Assembly (NCBI GenBank): GCA_034620365.1
Contig: JAQGEQ010000330.1
Location: 310,001-374,000, forward strand
Length of the DNA stretch: 64,000 bases
Source: Pegea sp. RAD2-039
Taxonomy: Eukaryota > Chordata > Thaliacea > Salpida > Salpidae
Reading direction: 5' to 3'
Shown here: positions 1 through 11,640 of the stretch, piece after piece
How positions within the stretch are numbered: position 1 is the stretch's first letter
Layout of the letters: each line of letters opens with the position of its first letter
Notes under the pieces: generated by a model
Told to the model about the DNA's origin: nothing
The model's database searches: none
What the model saw: only the letters and a program-made list of their open reading frames with translations
Program-made: the position numbers and the translations under genes

Positions 1-134
1 TAGTTAGCCACACAAAAAGCTGACCGGTATCACAGAAATGCTTCGTTGTCATATGATTGCTGGTCTTTGGCTGTTAGAGAACCGACAGCAGGTGCAATGC
101 TTGCAATTGAATGTTATGAATATTTGACCCGCTA

Positions 135-177
135 TAATCTGCACTTTATAGCAAGAAACACAATAAAGTGCAGATTA
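135..177. repeat. Perfect 15-bp hairpin with 13-nt loop
   Basis: The arms are TAATCTGCACTTTAT (135-149) and its exact reverse complement (163-177), separated by 13 bases. The first ~220 bases are also less A+T-rich than what follows. A perfect stem of this length suggests the end of a small non-autonomous DNA transposon or Helitron-like element cut by the window edge. No target duplication or CTRR-type end was found, so the family is unassigned. Confidence 0.5.
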
Positions 178-2689
178 CATCGGGACGAATTGTGACAATT
201 GTACTAAAAGAAAATTTTGATTTTATATGCAGTGTATTCAGTTTTATGTTTGTGGTCATCTAGCTGTTAGAGAATCGATGGATTCCATAAAAATGATTTT
301 AAATTTCTACATGTTGCCTACATTTTCTAAAAAAATAGAAATTTAGTTTTTCCATAACCAATGGGAAAAGTAATTACTAATCATTAAATTGTATTCAGGT
401 TACCAAGTACTAACTAATTAGGATAATTTGAAAATTAAATAAATATAAACGATATATAAAAACAAAAATAAATTCATAATTTCTTATTCTTATTACCATT
501 TGTAAAAGAAATAAGATTGCTAATAAATCTTAAACTAAAAATAAAACTTATTAAAAGTTATTCTTATTTTGTTTGAAAACTAAATGATGAGGACATTCTA
601 GAATGAAAATTATTGAAACAGTTTAACGTTTGAATATTAAGTAAGAAAACTTTACAAAAATAGATTGGTCGATTACATTTAAGTAGAACCAAGAGATTTG
701 ATAAGCGCAAGTTTTTTCACACTGTTTTTTAAGGTGTTTTCAAATCAATTATCTTCAGTTATTGTGAATATTACTCTGCTATCAGATATAAGTTTCACTT
801 TCTTATAGGATTCTTTCTTCACAGTTTTAAATTAAAAATAAATACTTAAAAGAAATCTGTTTTATATATTTGAATACTTTCTAATATTAATAAATAAAGT
901 AAAGTTCAGTTTATATTTCTATCTATTATTGCAAATTTTACTAAATGTACAATGACACATTATCTAATAAATATTTCAACTTTATAATTTAGATTTTCAC
1001 ACAATTAATTATTAAATTAAATATTAGTTAAATAACTTTCTTAGGAGTTTTACTACTTCCATATTAACAAAACTGTTAGAGGGCACAATGAACGTTGCTG
1101 CTATTTTTAGAGAATAAAGTAGTGATCATGATTTAAAGTGGAAATAATCAACAAATATGAATCACTAAGATTATTTATACTAAGATTAAAAATTGTTTAA
1201 AAATTACTTTTCGAAGTTGTCATCTTTGAGTTAATTTGAGTATTTTGTTGGTATTAGCACCTGTAAACATTTGTTTTAATTATTTATAGTTTACAATTAG
1301 TTTCAGATTCTTTATTTAAAAACAAATTTTATTCCATAAGATTATTTCAACTCAGGAACATTTTATTTATAGTTATAATCAGTTAATATAACAGTGGTTT
1401 GTTTAGACAATTTTATTTCTTATCATTTGAAATAAATCAATTTGGCTTCACCTTATTTATAGCCTATAATAGCTGGCACAAGTCAACTAGCTTACTAATA
1501 GTGATGTGCCTCATGAATTAGAGTAGTCGTCTACAGATGCCTGACAGCAAGTAATTTTCATGATTTTTGAAACCCAGAACATTTAAAACTAAATAGCAGT
1601 ATTAAAAATGTAGTTAATAAAAGTAGTTTTTATGCAAGTAGCAACAATCAACAAATATGAAAGATTGATTTTATAGTAAAAGAAAAAAGATTTTAACAAT
1701 TGATAAAATTATTATAATGATAATTTAAATTTATTTTTTTAGTTAATATAATTGATATCTTTTATTTATTTATATCATTTGAAAAACTCATTTCAATTTC
1801 ACCTCATTTATAGTCAATAAAAGCACCAACATATATTTTACTGATAAAAATATTATCCTTAATTTGCTATTTGTGTTATATAAATCATTTCATTTTTTTA
1901 AATTAGTTTTAACAAGTTTACATTTATTAGTTTGTTAGTATTTTATTAGTAATTTTAATACATCTTATACATTTTATTAGTATTTAAAATTATTAGATTT
2001 AAAGAAAATGTATTCATATTATTTTCAACAGCATTCATGGAAGCAGAAAAATGAAATTTAATCATTTTATTGAAACAAATAATTTTGTGGCTTATGTTGA
2101 TATTTCCTAAGTTTATTGATCATACAAACGAATTTAAAAAAGCTGTAACATTATTTGAAAATTTTTGAAACAGAAATAAGTTTTCCAAATGGTTTTGGAT
2201 GGAATAATTTCAATATATTGATTTTTGACAGATAGCATATCAATGATAAGAATTTTTATAATTAACAATCTAAAAGCTGCTAAATTAATTTTCAAAGTTT
2301 AAATAAATTCTTCTCATTGTTGAAAAATCTACGTAATTTCTTAAAAGTTGAAATTACTTTGTCTTATAAGAAATGTTTCTTTAAAGTAATTACATTCAAT
2401 TAATTGCATTCAAGTAATATTGAAAAAAAACTTGTATTGTATATTTTACTCATAAATTGCAGCTCGATTGATTGAAAAAATTCTTATCAATATGAAAATA
2501 TTGCAAAAATAAATAAGAAAAATTTTACATTCCGAAATATTTTCTGCATGTTCTCATAATGAATACATTTAAGTGATTTTAAACTGAATTCTTTTATTTC
2601 AACTTATAGCTTATAAAATAAAAATATTTTGATTTCTTTATTTATACTTAAAGACAATTCTTCATTACTAAAATTTGAAGCTTGAACTA
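178..2689. other. A+T-rich intergenic DNA, no gene seen
   Basis: No credible coding region or RNA gene is visible. Two stretches resemble flanks of the zinc-finger genes. Positions ~640-760 match the DNA downstream of A (9905-10010) and of E (29500-29610), including a shared run reading accaagagatttgataagc. Positions ~1190-1400 are a diverged partial copy of the ~400-bp module described at 10085. This suggests that the left edge is a decayed unit of the same cluster. The rest is simple A/T-rich sequence. Confidence 0.55.
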
Positions 2690-3830
2690 GTTTCATAAAA
2701 TCATTACAAAAAATTGTGTTTGAAAAGGTTATGTGTGACGTAATCAAAAAAACATTATTTTACAAAATATTCAAATAATGCAAAGTATAATTCACTACTA
2801 GTATATAATTATATAAATAATAAGTAAGTATATAATATTATATAATAATTATAAAACTAAATTTAATCAACTGTTTTCCTAAAATACTTAAATAAGTTTA
2901 GAATAACATTAGTAAGATTAAAGAAAAATATTATCTAACAAATTCTACCATGTCAATTAATTAAGAGTCAGAGAAAAACTGACCTTAACAGTTTATTTGC
3001 AGTTTGTCTCACTTTTATTGGAATTTCTTTTATTAGACTGTAAATCAAAAAATATTGTCAAATAAAATTAGATTTTAATATTTATTTTTCAGCCACAACA
3101 TGTCGCTGTAATAATTTTATTTTCATATTTTGTAAAATTGTAAATTTCTCCTTAGATCTGTTAGATAAATAGTCTAAGACTTTGAACTTGAAAGACTTTA
3201 TTTTTTAATATTTGTAAAAATTTTATTCAAACTAATACAAATATCTTTATATAAAAAATATGTTTAGTTTTAACCAATTACTTGAAAAGTTTAAACTCAA
3301 AAGTATTTTGCACCTAGAAATAAGATACAGTCTTCTATAAGATTGATGTCAGAGAAATAAAGTTTGTCTAACAGTTTTTAATAAATCAAACTTATTGAGA
3401 AAAAGAAAAGTTTGAAAAAGTACTTTCCTCCTGACAAATACTAGATCGAAAGAAATTAATAAAACAAAGAACTATTTTTTAGTTCAAGAAATTGCTCAGC
3501 TAGTTGTCCACCACACTAGCAATATTTTAAAATCGACAATCTGTCGATAAACTTTATAAAAAATTGAATTTCTGAAAATATATTATTTTCAACTCTTGTT
3601 GTTAATAAAACTTTTAAATTTGAATATAATAATCGTAATATTGGTAGACTACCATTAGTATATTTGTAATAAATTTATTATTTCACTTAGTTGTTTTAAA
3701 AAAGTTTTTTTATTTCTAGTCTTCGATAAACTTTTTGTAGAAAATTAATTTAATTAAGTAAAAAAAGTAATTTAAAATTGTTCTGAAAGGAAAACATTTT
3801 GTAAGAGTTCTAATTAACTCGAAGTTATAA
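2690..3830 (+). repeat. Left arm of a ~1-kb inverted repeat around locus A
   Basis: This stretch reappears in reverse complement at ~11640-12655 with few differences, in the same order over about 1 kb. The shared order includes the TGACGTAATC region near 2738, the block near 3160-3300 and the block near 3770-3830. Locus A sits in the ~7.8-kb loop between the arms. The short reading frame on the minus strand here is not conserved as protein and is not called. Confidence 0.75.
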
Positions 3831-5094
3831 AAGCGAAAGTAATTAGTAAAATTAACTTTTGTTTTGACAATTATTAGATCGAAAGAGATGATAGTCAAAG
3901 AATTATTATGGAACATTAGACGTATTAGGTGTTGAAAACGCGCAAGATTTTAAAATAGACAACTTGTAGACATGTATAAATTTATTAACCAACCTATAAA
4001 TTTCATATTCTTTTAATTTTGATTAATACTTTTGATGAAAGTATCATTTTAGTTTGTTAATATTTTGGTTATTAATGATAATTTTATTTGAATTATTTTA
4101 TCTCTTTATTTAGCTGTTATATCAAAATATTAATCTTTCTTTTCAGTATTTTTACTATATCAAACAAATCGTCGCCACAGACTGCAAAGATTCTGGTTCA
4201 CTGATTTCTATTTATAAAATTATTTGAGAATTTAGTCAATATATTCGATGTTATGATTTTGCTAAAACTATTTTAAATGTTTTATTAAGCTTATTAATTT
4301 TAATGCTAGGTTTGATAAAAACTTACAAATACCAACAATGTATAAAAAGAGAAGGATAATTTTGATTTATATTTTTTAGTCTTTAATATTAATCAGTATT
4401 TGATTTGATTTTCCTACAAATCTTATCATAATTTAAATCTTTTAAAATGTTTGTATATCTTATCATTAGTAAATGTTCTTCTTGTTTCTCTCCTTATTTT
4501 TCTTCTAAATATTATACTTATTAGTATTCTTCTTGTATTTATTCTTTCTTCTTGTATGTTCTATCATTATTATATATGTTATAAGAACTTAGTTTAATTT
4601 TTAAAAACTAATTCGAATCTAAAATTTTTTATTTTGTGTAACTAAAACCACTTTGATATATAATTAGAACAATTTATTTAACGATTTTTTATTTTAAATT
4701 GTTTTAGTCGTAAAAGTTGACGCTAGACGTCGCTGATGATAAATAATTTTAAAAACTTTGCATTGCTTCAGGCTATGTTCTTGTATAGTTTTTCCAACTC
4801 AGTAATTCACTAAATTAAAAAAGAAAGTATTGAGTTGAGTTCTGTATCTAAGATTTTTGCAGAAGTAAAAGTTCTATATTAGATATTACATCATCAGTAT
4901 CTTTGATAATTGCACTGCTTAGTTATTTTAATTCTGATAAACAATTTAAGTTGATCAAAATTAGCTAATAGAGTGTTTCACTGAATTAAAAAAACCTAAA
5001 AAAACCTATAAATTAATATCAGATAAGTTTTTTAACTAAGTGTAAGGTTTAAAGAAATAAAAAAGGTGACTCTATAATAGTTTTATTTTAATTT

Positions 5095-5440
5095 TGTAAA
5101 ATTATAATTTTTGTATTCTTAGATCTGTTAGATAAATAGTCTAGCTCATAGACTTTGAACTTACAACAAAAGTATTATGCAACTATCAGTAAGTTATAAC
5201 CTTCTATAAGACTAATGTCAAGGAAATAAAGTTTGTCTCAAAATTTTTAATAAATGAAACTTTTAGAGAAAAATAAAAGTTTACAAAAATACTTTCCTCC
5301 AGACAAATACTAGATCGAATGAAATTCGTAAAGCAGAGAAATAGTTATCAAGTTATTGCACAGCTAAGCAAGCTTTTTTCCTTCAACATTTTGGAATCGA
5401 CAATCTGTCGATGAACTTTAAATAGATTTGACTTTCTGCA
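5095..5440 (+). repeat. Partial direct copy of ~3130-3570
   Basis: The run from AGATCTGTTAGATAAATAGTCTA through the later TTTCCTCC-GACAAATACTAGATCGAA block repeats the content of ~3150-3450 in the same orientation, with small gaps. It is a diverged third copy of the arm that is inverted at ~12000-12320. No coding potential is seen. Confidence 0.65.
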
Positions 5441-6520
5441 AAATATTATTTTCAACTCATGTCATTAATACCAACATTTGAAAATACATTCAATAACACA
5501 ACGTATTTAATAGATAAGATAAATCATATTTTCTTGTTCTAAACGGTGGTTTCTTTTCTTTAATTGGGAAAAAATGAATTTGAGTTAAGTATAATAATAT
5601 TCTTCGTAAGAAAAATTTTTTATTTTAAAATTGAACCAACAAACACTAAATTGAAGCAAGTTTATGAAAACCATACAAGTTATTAAACAATGTTTCTGAA
5701 AAGTATTTTTTCTGAAATTTGGAAATTGTTTTATATTTTGAAGTTGAATTATTTTCAACGAATCTTAACTGTTCAATCTCTTAAAGGTTTTTTTAAATTT
5801 GTTTCATGAGTTTCATCCATCAAAACAGATTTAATGAAAAATTTTATAAGAAGTTATTAATAAAAAAAAATCGTTGTTTAAAACGATGAAGGCAAATTAA
5901 TTATTTAATAAATATATTTAAAATTACTCATACTGATTTCAATCGAAAAATTGTTCAATGAAAAATTGATTTTATTCAAATCCAAAGAATAATCGTTAAA
6001 TTAAAATAATTTTGTAGAAACTACGGAGTCAGCATCTACTATATTGAACTGATAATGATTGTATATTATGTGAGCACAACAAAGTTTAACAATTTATTTA
6101 AAGTAATATTGCAAAAACTATCAAAATTCTGATCACCTATTAAAAAAGGTTATTTTGTTGAGAAAGTCTTAAAGGTTGTACCAGTTGATGGAAGAAAGCA
6201 GATGACAAAAAAGTTCTTTTGCTTTCATATAGCAACACGATGCAGTGACAAAAAATCAGAAAATTTTAATTCATTAACCCAGTTTATTATTTTTGTTTCA
6301 CTATCCTAAGTTTTTCCAATCAAAGAGATTTTCTTATATTTATTTATTATTAATTCATTAAATCAAGTTATATAGTAATAATTTATCAGCAATTTGGATT
6401 CAAATTAAGTTGCTAATGTTACATTTCACTGACTTTGTTAATCTAAGTTAATTAATCTCCAGTTGATTTATTTTTTCATCAAATTTAATATATTACACAA
6501 AAGTTCTGCTGAAAAACTCT

Positions 6521-6596
6521 TTTCTTCTAGAAGATATTTAGAATATCTAGATATTCATATAACGATATCTAGAAGAATATTTTCTAGAGTATATTC
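6521..6596. repeat. Cluster of TCTAGA-centred palindromes
   Basis: Within 76 bases there are TTCTAGAA (6525-6532), the perfect 16-bp palindrome GAATATCTAGATATTC (6541-6556), and two more TCTAGA-type half sites. The TTCnnGAA spacing resembles heat-shock-factor half sites, but no gene lies close by. It could equally be a simple palindromic repeat or part of a small element. Confidence 0.4.
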
Positions 6597-7119
6597 GTTT
6601 TTTATCGATCTTGTAACTGCTGATTACTGAAATATGTTTTAACTCTAAAATCAACAAAATCATTGAATTAGTAAGACTTCGGAAGCAATTTTCATTGAAA
6701 AACTAAAAAGATAACTGTTAACTACGTATATTTTTGCAGTTGGACGAGGATATGAGAATTATATACTTTTATTGTTTTCAGAGTTGGCTTCGTTTATATT
6801 AGGAGAATCCATGTAGCCATAAAAGGCATTTAAAGATGAATTCTTTTAAATATTATAGAAGTAAGACAATGGGGGGAAGATTAACTACAGCGAAACAAAT
6901 TGTTAGACTATTGTGTTTTGTTGATTAGCAACAGATCTGACGTATAAATAATAAAACCAAATATTTCGTAAAGATCTTATCTAATAAAAAAGTTTAAAAT
7001 ACACTAACTGCTAAACAACCAGCAAAATATGGTTCATCTGATGTTTTTCCAAATTTAAAATAGATTAAAAAGTCACTTAATTTTTTATCAACCTATAATT
7101 GTAAGTTTGATGTAAACAT

Positions 7120-7330
7120 TTCGGTAATAAATGACTCAGTACTGTAGCAGATGAGAGTAATTATGATGATTGAATTGTTGAAAAAATGTATTATTAAGAT
7201 GCATTTATTTTTAATATGAAATGATAAAAAGAAACCATTAAATTGAAAAATAGATAGTTTAAGATCGAAACTTTAGTTTCTTGCAACTACACTCAAAAGT
7301 AGTTGCATATCTCTACATTAATCTGCTAAT
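7120..7330 (+). repeat. Relic of a type-2 gene 3' flank
   Basis: The order of words here parallels ~33590-33770 downstream of F: TAATAAA..AC/GC..AGTGCTATAGCAGA, then a stretch around ATGAAATGATAAA, then AAACTTTATTTTCTTG. The same flank occurs downstream of G and J on the other strand. It implies that part of another gene unit once lay upstream of A. The match is visible but diverged. Confidence 0.5.
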
Positions 7331-7659
7331 GAAATCCTACTAAGAGATACTATTAACAACAAAAAATCTTAGATATCATAATAAAAATACTAATTATATA
7401 ATTAATAATTATATATTAATATTATAATTAGTAATACTATAATTACTAATCTTTAAATTGTGATCCATTGGTAAGAAACATCTATTTATACATTAGTTTC
7501 TTTTAAATTATAAGCCTCGTTATAAATTACTAATATAGTTAATTAAGTGATGAATACCTAAGACATTCTCATTTAAAATAGTTTGTATTTAAACATATAT
7601 AAGAAATGTAAACAAATCATAAAGAAATAATAGAAAGTTAATCTTTTATCACAAAGTTA

Positions 7660-8060
7660 AATGGTTTTAAAAAACCTTACTAAGAGCTTTCTAGTAAAAA
7701 TTATAGACCTCATTCAAAAAATTGAACTGTACAAATATCGTTTTTTTGAAAGTTTTTTTTTCTTTTCAAACTAAATCTGAATTAAACTTTTTAGGATAGA
7801 GTTTTCAGCTTAATATTATATGTGTTTTACATTATTAATATTTAAATTATTAATATTTAAAAGAAACTTCTAGAAAATTAATACTTTTATGTTGCTTTAA
7901 AAGAAACAAAAAAGGAATGCAAGCTGCATTAACAAATTCTCTTAATAAGTTTAGATTTGTAGTTATTCAATATTGCTGAGAAATTTTAATGCACAACAAA
8001 TATTAATAGCAAAACGGTAAAATCATCAAAATAATAATCGACAAGTTACAAAATCCAAAC
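7660..8060 (+). other. Upstream block of A shared with D and F
   Basis: This block (AAGAGCTTTCTAGTAA..TTATAGACCTC, then an oligo-T run, then GAATGCAAGCTGCATTAAC, then TATTAATAGCAAA) matches ~21500-21900 ahead of D and, in reverse, ~36810-37220 ahead of F. It ends at the heat-shock-element-like motif. Its conservation between type 1 and type 2 genes supports a shared ancestral upstream region. Confidence 0.6.
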
Positions 8061-8064
8061 TGCA

Positions 8065-8252
8065 GAAACTTCTAGAACTTTGATTCTGTCATCATAATTT
8101 ACGTGCAAATATTATTATGTTTCTAACATTGCTTTCAAAATTATGATTTCTACAAACTTTTTTGAAGATCAATAAATCACTTTTATGAATTAAACATATA
8201 TATATCTTGTTAAATATACTTAAACAGAATATGCTTGGTAACGTCAACTGTG
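8065..8252 (+). promoter_or_regulatory. Candidate promoter of A: HSE-like triplet, TATA run, TTGGTAACGTCA
   Basis: A perfect GAAnnTTCnnGAA match (heat-shock-element consensus, three units) lies at 8065-8077. A TATATATAT run follows at 8197-8205, and TTGGTAACGTCA, with the TGACGT core on the other strand, at 8235-8246. The ATG is ~490 bases downstream. The same order recurs at D, F and H. Calling this a promoter is inference from conservation and motif order; no start site is proven. Confidence 0.45.
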
Positions 8253-8736
8253 TTGTATAAATTGCTCAAAGGGAGTGCTTTATTATCTTTTGCATCTTCT
8301 AGTTGATTGTAGGCTTAATGTGGATAAAATATTACAATTGGTGTTACATGATCCTGAATTGTTTTCGATGTCTTGTAATATTTTCTAGCTTGCTTAATTT
8401 TATGAAAAATTGCTTTTCTTTACTATTTTAAAGTTTTAAAAGTTTGAAAGACTAAGAACATTTTGTTTTTACAAAGTTCATTCTAAATACTATTATGTAT
8501 GTGAAACATGATAGAGTTCTGTTTTAGCCTTCTAGAAAACTTTTGTTTAAACGTGAATGGTTTACTGCTAAAATTTGTATACAAACTTTATCACATGAAA
8601 TAAGTTAATAAGGAATATAATTCTGTATGAAAATCTTTAAATTAACTATGTATTGTTTCATTAGTATTTTTCTAAATTTGTAATAAACGTTTTAATTATG
8701 AAAATTTAATTTTTAAATTCAGATTATTAGTAAACA

Positions 8737-9442
8737 ATGAATTTGCTGAACGACAAAAAACTAAATCGAAAAAGAAAACTTTCATTGGATGATAGTAAGA
8801 ACAGTTTTACAAAGAAAAATACAGAAGAGACTAATTTGCGAAACCCTTCTAGTAGAGCTTATAGCAAGCATAAGAATCACGTTGATCAAACTAGTTTAAA
8901 GAGTTTAAAAGAAGCTACACCAAGTACAAGTTACTCATATGAAGAAGTTGGTAAGGCTGCAAAAGCAGACCAAGAAAAAGAAACCACACTTGAAAATAAC
9001 AATAAATCTTCTTTGGAAAATAAGAATGAATGCTTGGTGTGTAACAAACATTTTACATCCAAAACTAAGCTTGTCATCCACAGAAGAACTCATACTGGTG
9101 TAAAGCCATATAAATGTCTTGAATGTGGAAAAAGTTTTAGTAAAAAATCAATTCTTTTAACTCATCAAGAAATTCATACCGATAAGAAGTCATATGATTG
9201 TACTGTTTGTGGGAAACAATTTAGTCAAAAATCTAGTCTTTCAACTCATGAAAAAAACTCATAGTGATAAGAAGCAATCTGCTGGTATTGTTTGTGGAAA
9301 ACAATTTAGTCAAAAATCTACTATTTCAACTCATGAAAAAACTCAAACAGGTGAAAAGTCATATGAATGTTTTGTTTGTGGAAAAAAATTTAATGAAAAA
9401 TCTGACTTTTTAACTCATGCAGAAAATCATGTCTATGAGTAG
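8737..9442 (+). pseudogene. Locus A: type-1 C2H2 zinc-finger gene, frame disrupted
   Basis: The frame opens at the ATG after an acceptor-like CAG (8720-8722). It encodes a 96-residue leader with RKRKLSLDDSK, a likely nuclear-localisation patch beside an acidic stretch. Three C2H2 fingers begin in frame, and then the frame is lost. In A an oligo-A run at 9251-9257 has seven bases; the matching site in paralog E has six. A stop follows at once, and the last two fingers continue in another frame to 9442. One of these lacks its first zinc Cys (SAGIVC). A has five finger units against seven in E. If expressed, the product would be a ~175-residue protein with two complete fingers. It could be a recent pseudogene, a polymorphic allele or a sequence error in a homopolymer. 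The closest relative here is E. Confidence 0.75.
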
Positions 9443-9720
9443 CCATATAAATTTAATTTTTGTGGAAAAGTTTTTAGTGAAATTTCCAATCTTTTGACGC
9501 CATGAAAGATTCTTCTAATGTGAGAAAGAATCTGTTAATCTGCAAATGTAAGATCTTTTGGAAAACTCGTATAATGATGATTTTTATGATTATTTCGTTT
9601 TCATTCTCAATTCTTAAAGTTTGAAACTATCTATTTTGTTAAAATTGTATTTTCTTACAATAAGTTGTTGTAAACTCTTCTATTTTTGCGCTATTCTACG
9701 TAAATTGTAATTTCTTACTT

Positions 9721-9726
9721 AATAAA
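9721..9726 (+). terminator. Poly(A) signal AATAAA of A
   Basis: A canonical AATAAA lies ~280 bases after the last A reading frame. It is followed by TGCTATGCAAACTGATGCTGG, which is conserved downstream of E in reverse around 29790-29820. Confidence 0.5.
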
Positions 9727-10084
9727 TGCTATGCAAACTGATGCTGGTTTTTATTATTTGGTTAAAAATTCGTTGAATGTTTTAATGTTTAGATTTAGAT
9801 TTAAAATTTAAACAGACCACATGTATTCCATAATCTACTACTGCTAAAGTGTGAAGATCTGTAATCCTAATAAGTTTGATAATAAAAATCGTTGATAAGT
9901 TTGAATAATAAGTAACAAAACTTTACAAAAATAAATTGGTCGATTACTTTTACGTAGAACCAAGAGATTTGATAAGCGCAAGTTTTTTCACACAATTTTT
10001 TAAGGTGTTTTCAAATTATTTTACAAAAACTTTTGTAAAAATAATAAAGGGAAAAATTTCAAAAAAAAAATTATAGGAAATTCT

Positions 10085-10480
10085 GGAGGTGTATTTCGAA
10101 AAAAAAACTTTGAAATATCAAAGCTTAAATTAGTAATTCAAATTTGAAGTAAATATTTTTTGTTTAAATGATTTAAACCTAAATATACAAACTCAAATTG
10201 AAATCTTGATACTACGATGAAAAATTGTTTAAAAACTATGTTTTCGACTGGTGTCATCCTGGAGTCGTTTTGGTTTTTTATTGGTATTAGTAACTTTACA
10301 TATTTGTTTTTATTGTTTTTTATTTACAATTAGTTATATTTAACATTATTTGTTGTGCTTAATATGATCATTGAAATAATTTAACTTGTTTTGCTTGTTT
10401 CAAATACTTTATTCTAAAACAAATATTATTTCATAAGATTATTCTACCTTTGGAACATATTCCTTATGGTTACTAAATCA
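10085..10480 (+). repeat. ~400-bp dispersed module, copy downstream of A
   Basis: The module starts near GGAGGTGTAT and runs through AAATTTGAAG.AAATATTTT, then GGTGTCATCCT, then TTGGTATTAGTAACTTTA, and ends near TTTCATAAGATTATT. Copies occur at ~1190-1400, 10085-10480, 14545-14890, 25370-25690 (-), 29020-29450 (-), 32550-32820 (-), 44265-44590, 54340-54720 and 58040-58370. Divergence between groups is substantial. All copies lie in 3' flanks. It may be an old non-coding element or an ancestral downstream segment. Confidence 0.6.
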
Positions 10481-10562
10481 ATGCTTTGCTTAAACAATTT
10501 AATTTTTTATCATTTGAGAAAAATCAATTTCAGTTTACCTCATTGATAATCAATCAAGGATA

Positions 10563-10632
10563 ACTTTATTCTTTGGTTCCATCACAAGTTGGTTACTGTT
10601 ATCAAGCAAGGTAGGTATTTTAGACCTCGCCT
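10563..10632 (-). mobile_element. Short LINE fragment
   Basis: Read on the minus strand, this matches the start of the linker region of the LINE at 32143-32225 (AAGGCGAG.TCT.AAATACCT, then a stretch encoding roughly QLVMEP.NK). It is a diverged fossil fragment, also found at 28862-28930 and 54838-54905. The fragment is too short to place in a clade by itself. Confidence 0.6.
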
Positions 10633-10964
10633 TAATCTTTTAACTAGCAATTGTATTACATGACATGTTTTAAAAACCATTTTAAACATTGTTGATAGAC
10701 CAAAAAGTAAAAGTTTTTAAATAATCATCTACTTTAAACCAACTGAAGGTTTGTATTCTTCTAATACCATTTGGAAAGATCTCTTAACATAAATTTTTAA
10801 CTAAATGAAAATAAATGAATAGTGAAATATTGATTCTGGTGTGATTTGTTTTTTGGATTATCTTGCTCTGCTATTCTTATATAAATTAATGCCAAGAATT
10901 TGCTTGATTGCAGTTTTAAGTACTTTAACTAGGTCATGTTGAAACAAATTTATGTTATCCTCCC

Positions 10965-11640
10965 TAACAACATTTATTCACTTAAAAATGTATCTGCTAA
11001 CAATGATATTACTTTACTAATTCGAAAACTGCTTCAAGTTTTATTACAAATATCCTTTGAAGCTGGTTAATAATGGTTAGTAACTCTAAAAAGCCTTTTC
11101 ATTTTATAATTCAAAATTTTATTTCACTTTTTTGAAAATAATTCACAAAATTTTTTATGTGTTAAGAGGATTGCAAAAACCAGGATTGCAAAAAAAAGGA
11201 TTGTAAGAACCACTGCTCATTTTGAACAAAAGCTAATTTTTAATTTTATTATCTAAAATAAATTTTATTGATGGATATTGTTACGATGAAATCAAGCTCT
11301 TTTTTTAGAAACTTTTTTATATTACTTTCATTCATCTGCTGATAAAAGGTTTAAGTATCCACAGTAAACAAATCAATGAAAAAGTTACTTCTAAGTTTTT
11401 TTTATCAATTCTTTTTCATCTCTACTACTAATTTTTTACTACGATTATGTTAATCAATCTTTATTCTTTCAATTTTGAAAAATTTCATTCAACCTGTGAA
11501 TCTCAGATCACAGTTCCTGATATAACTTTTGTCAGAAACTTCAGACGACGAGATAAAGGCGACTCAACTAACTTCTTTTTGAAATGTATATTATTTTGTT
11601 GTATTTTTAACACGTTTTATTTGTACAAATACAAGTAAAG
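10965..11640 (+). repeat. Direct repeat, copy 1 of 2 (split by inverted arm)
   Basis: The order AATGTATCTGCTAACAATGA, CTGCTTCAAGTTTTATTAC, AATTTTATTATCTAAAATAAA and AGATAAAGGCGACTCA..TAACTTC recurs at 12660-13262, and in the other unit copies at ~56160-56760 (+) and ~27600-26990 (-). Here the two copies flank the inverted arm at 11640-12655. A short 63-residue frame at 11447-11638 is not preserved in the second copy. Confidence 0.7.

Larger units (their letters stand above)
3831..7110. other. A+T-rich intergenic DNA, no gene seen
   Basis: No credible gene is visible on either strand. The two structures worth marking, a partial repeat copy at ~5095-5440 and a palindrome cluster at ~6521-6596, are listed separately. 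The rest is A/T-rich sequence whose origin cannot be recognised by eye. Confidence 0.5.
9727..10960 (+). repeat. Type-1 3' flank, shared with E
   Basis: This flank corresponds in order to the DNA downstream of E read on the minus strand (~29800 down to ~28750). It includes the accaagagatttgataagc run near 9960, the ~400-bp module and a short LINE piece. No gene is seen. Its presence at both A and E shows that the duplication included at least 1.2 kb of downstream DNA. Confidence 0.65.
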
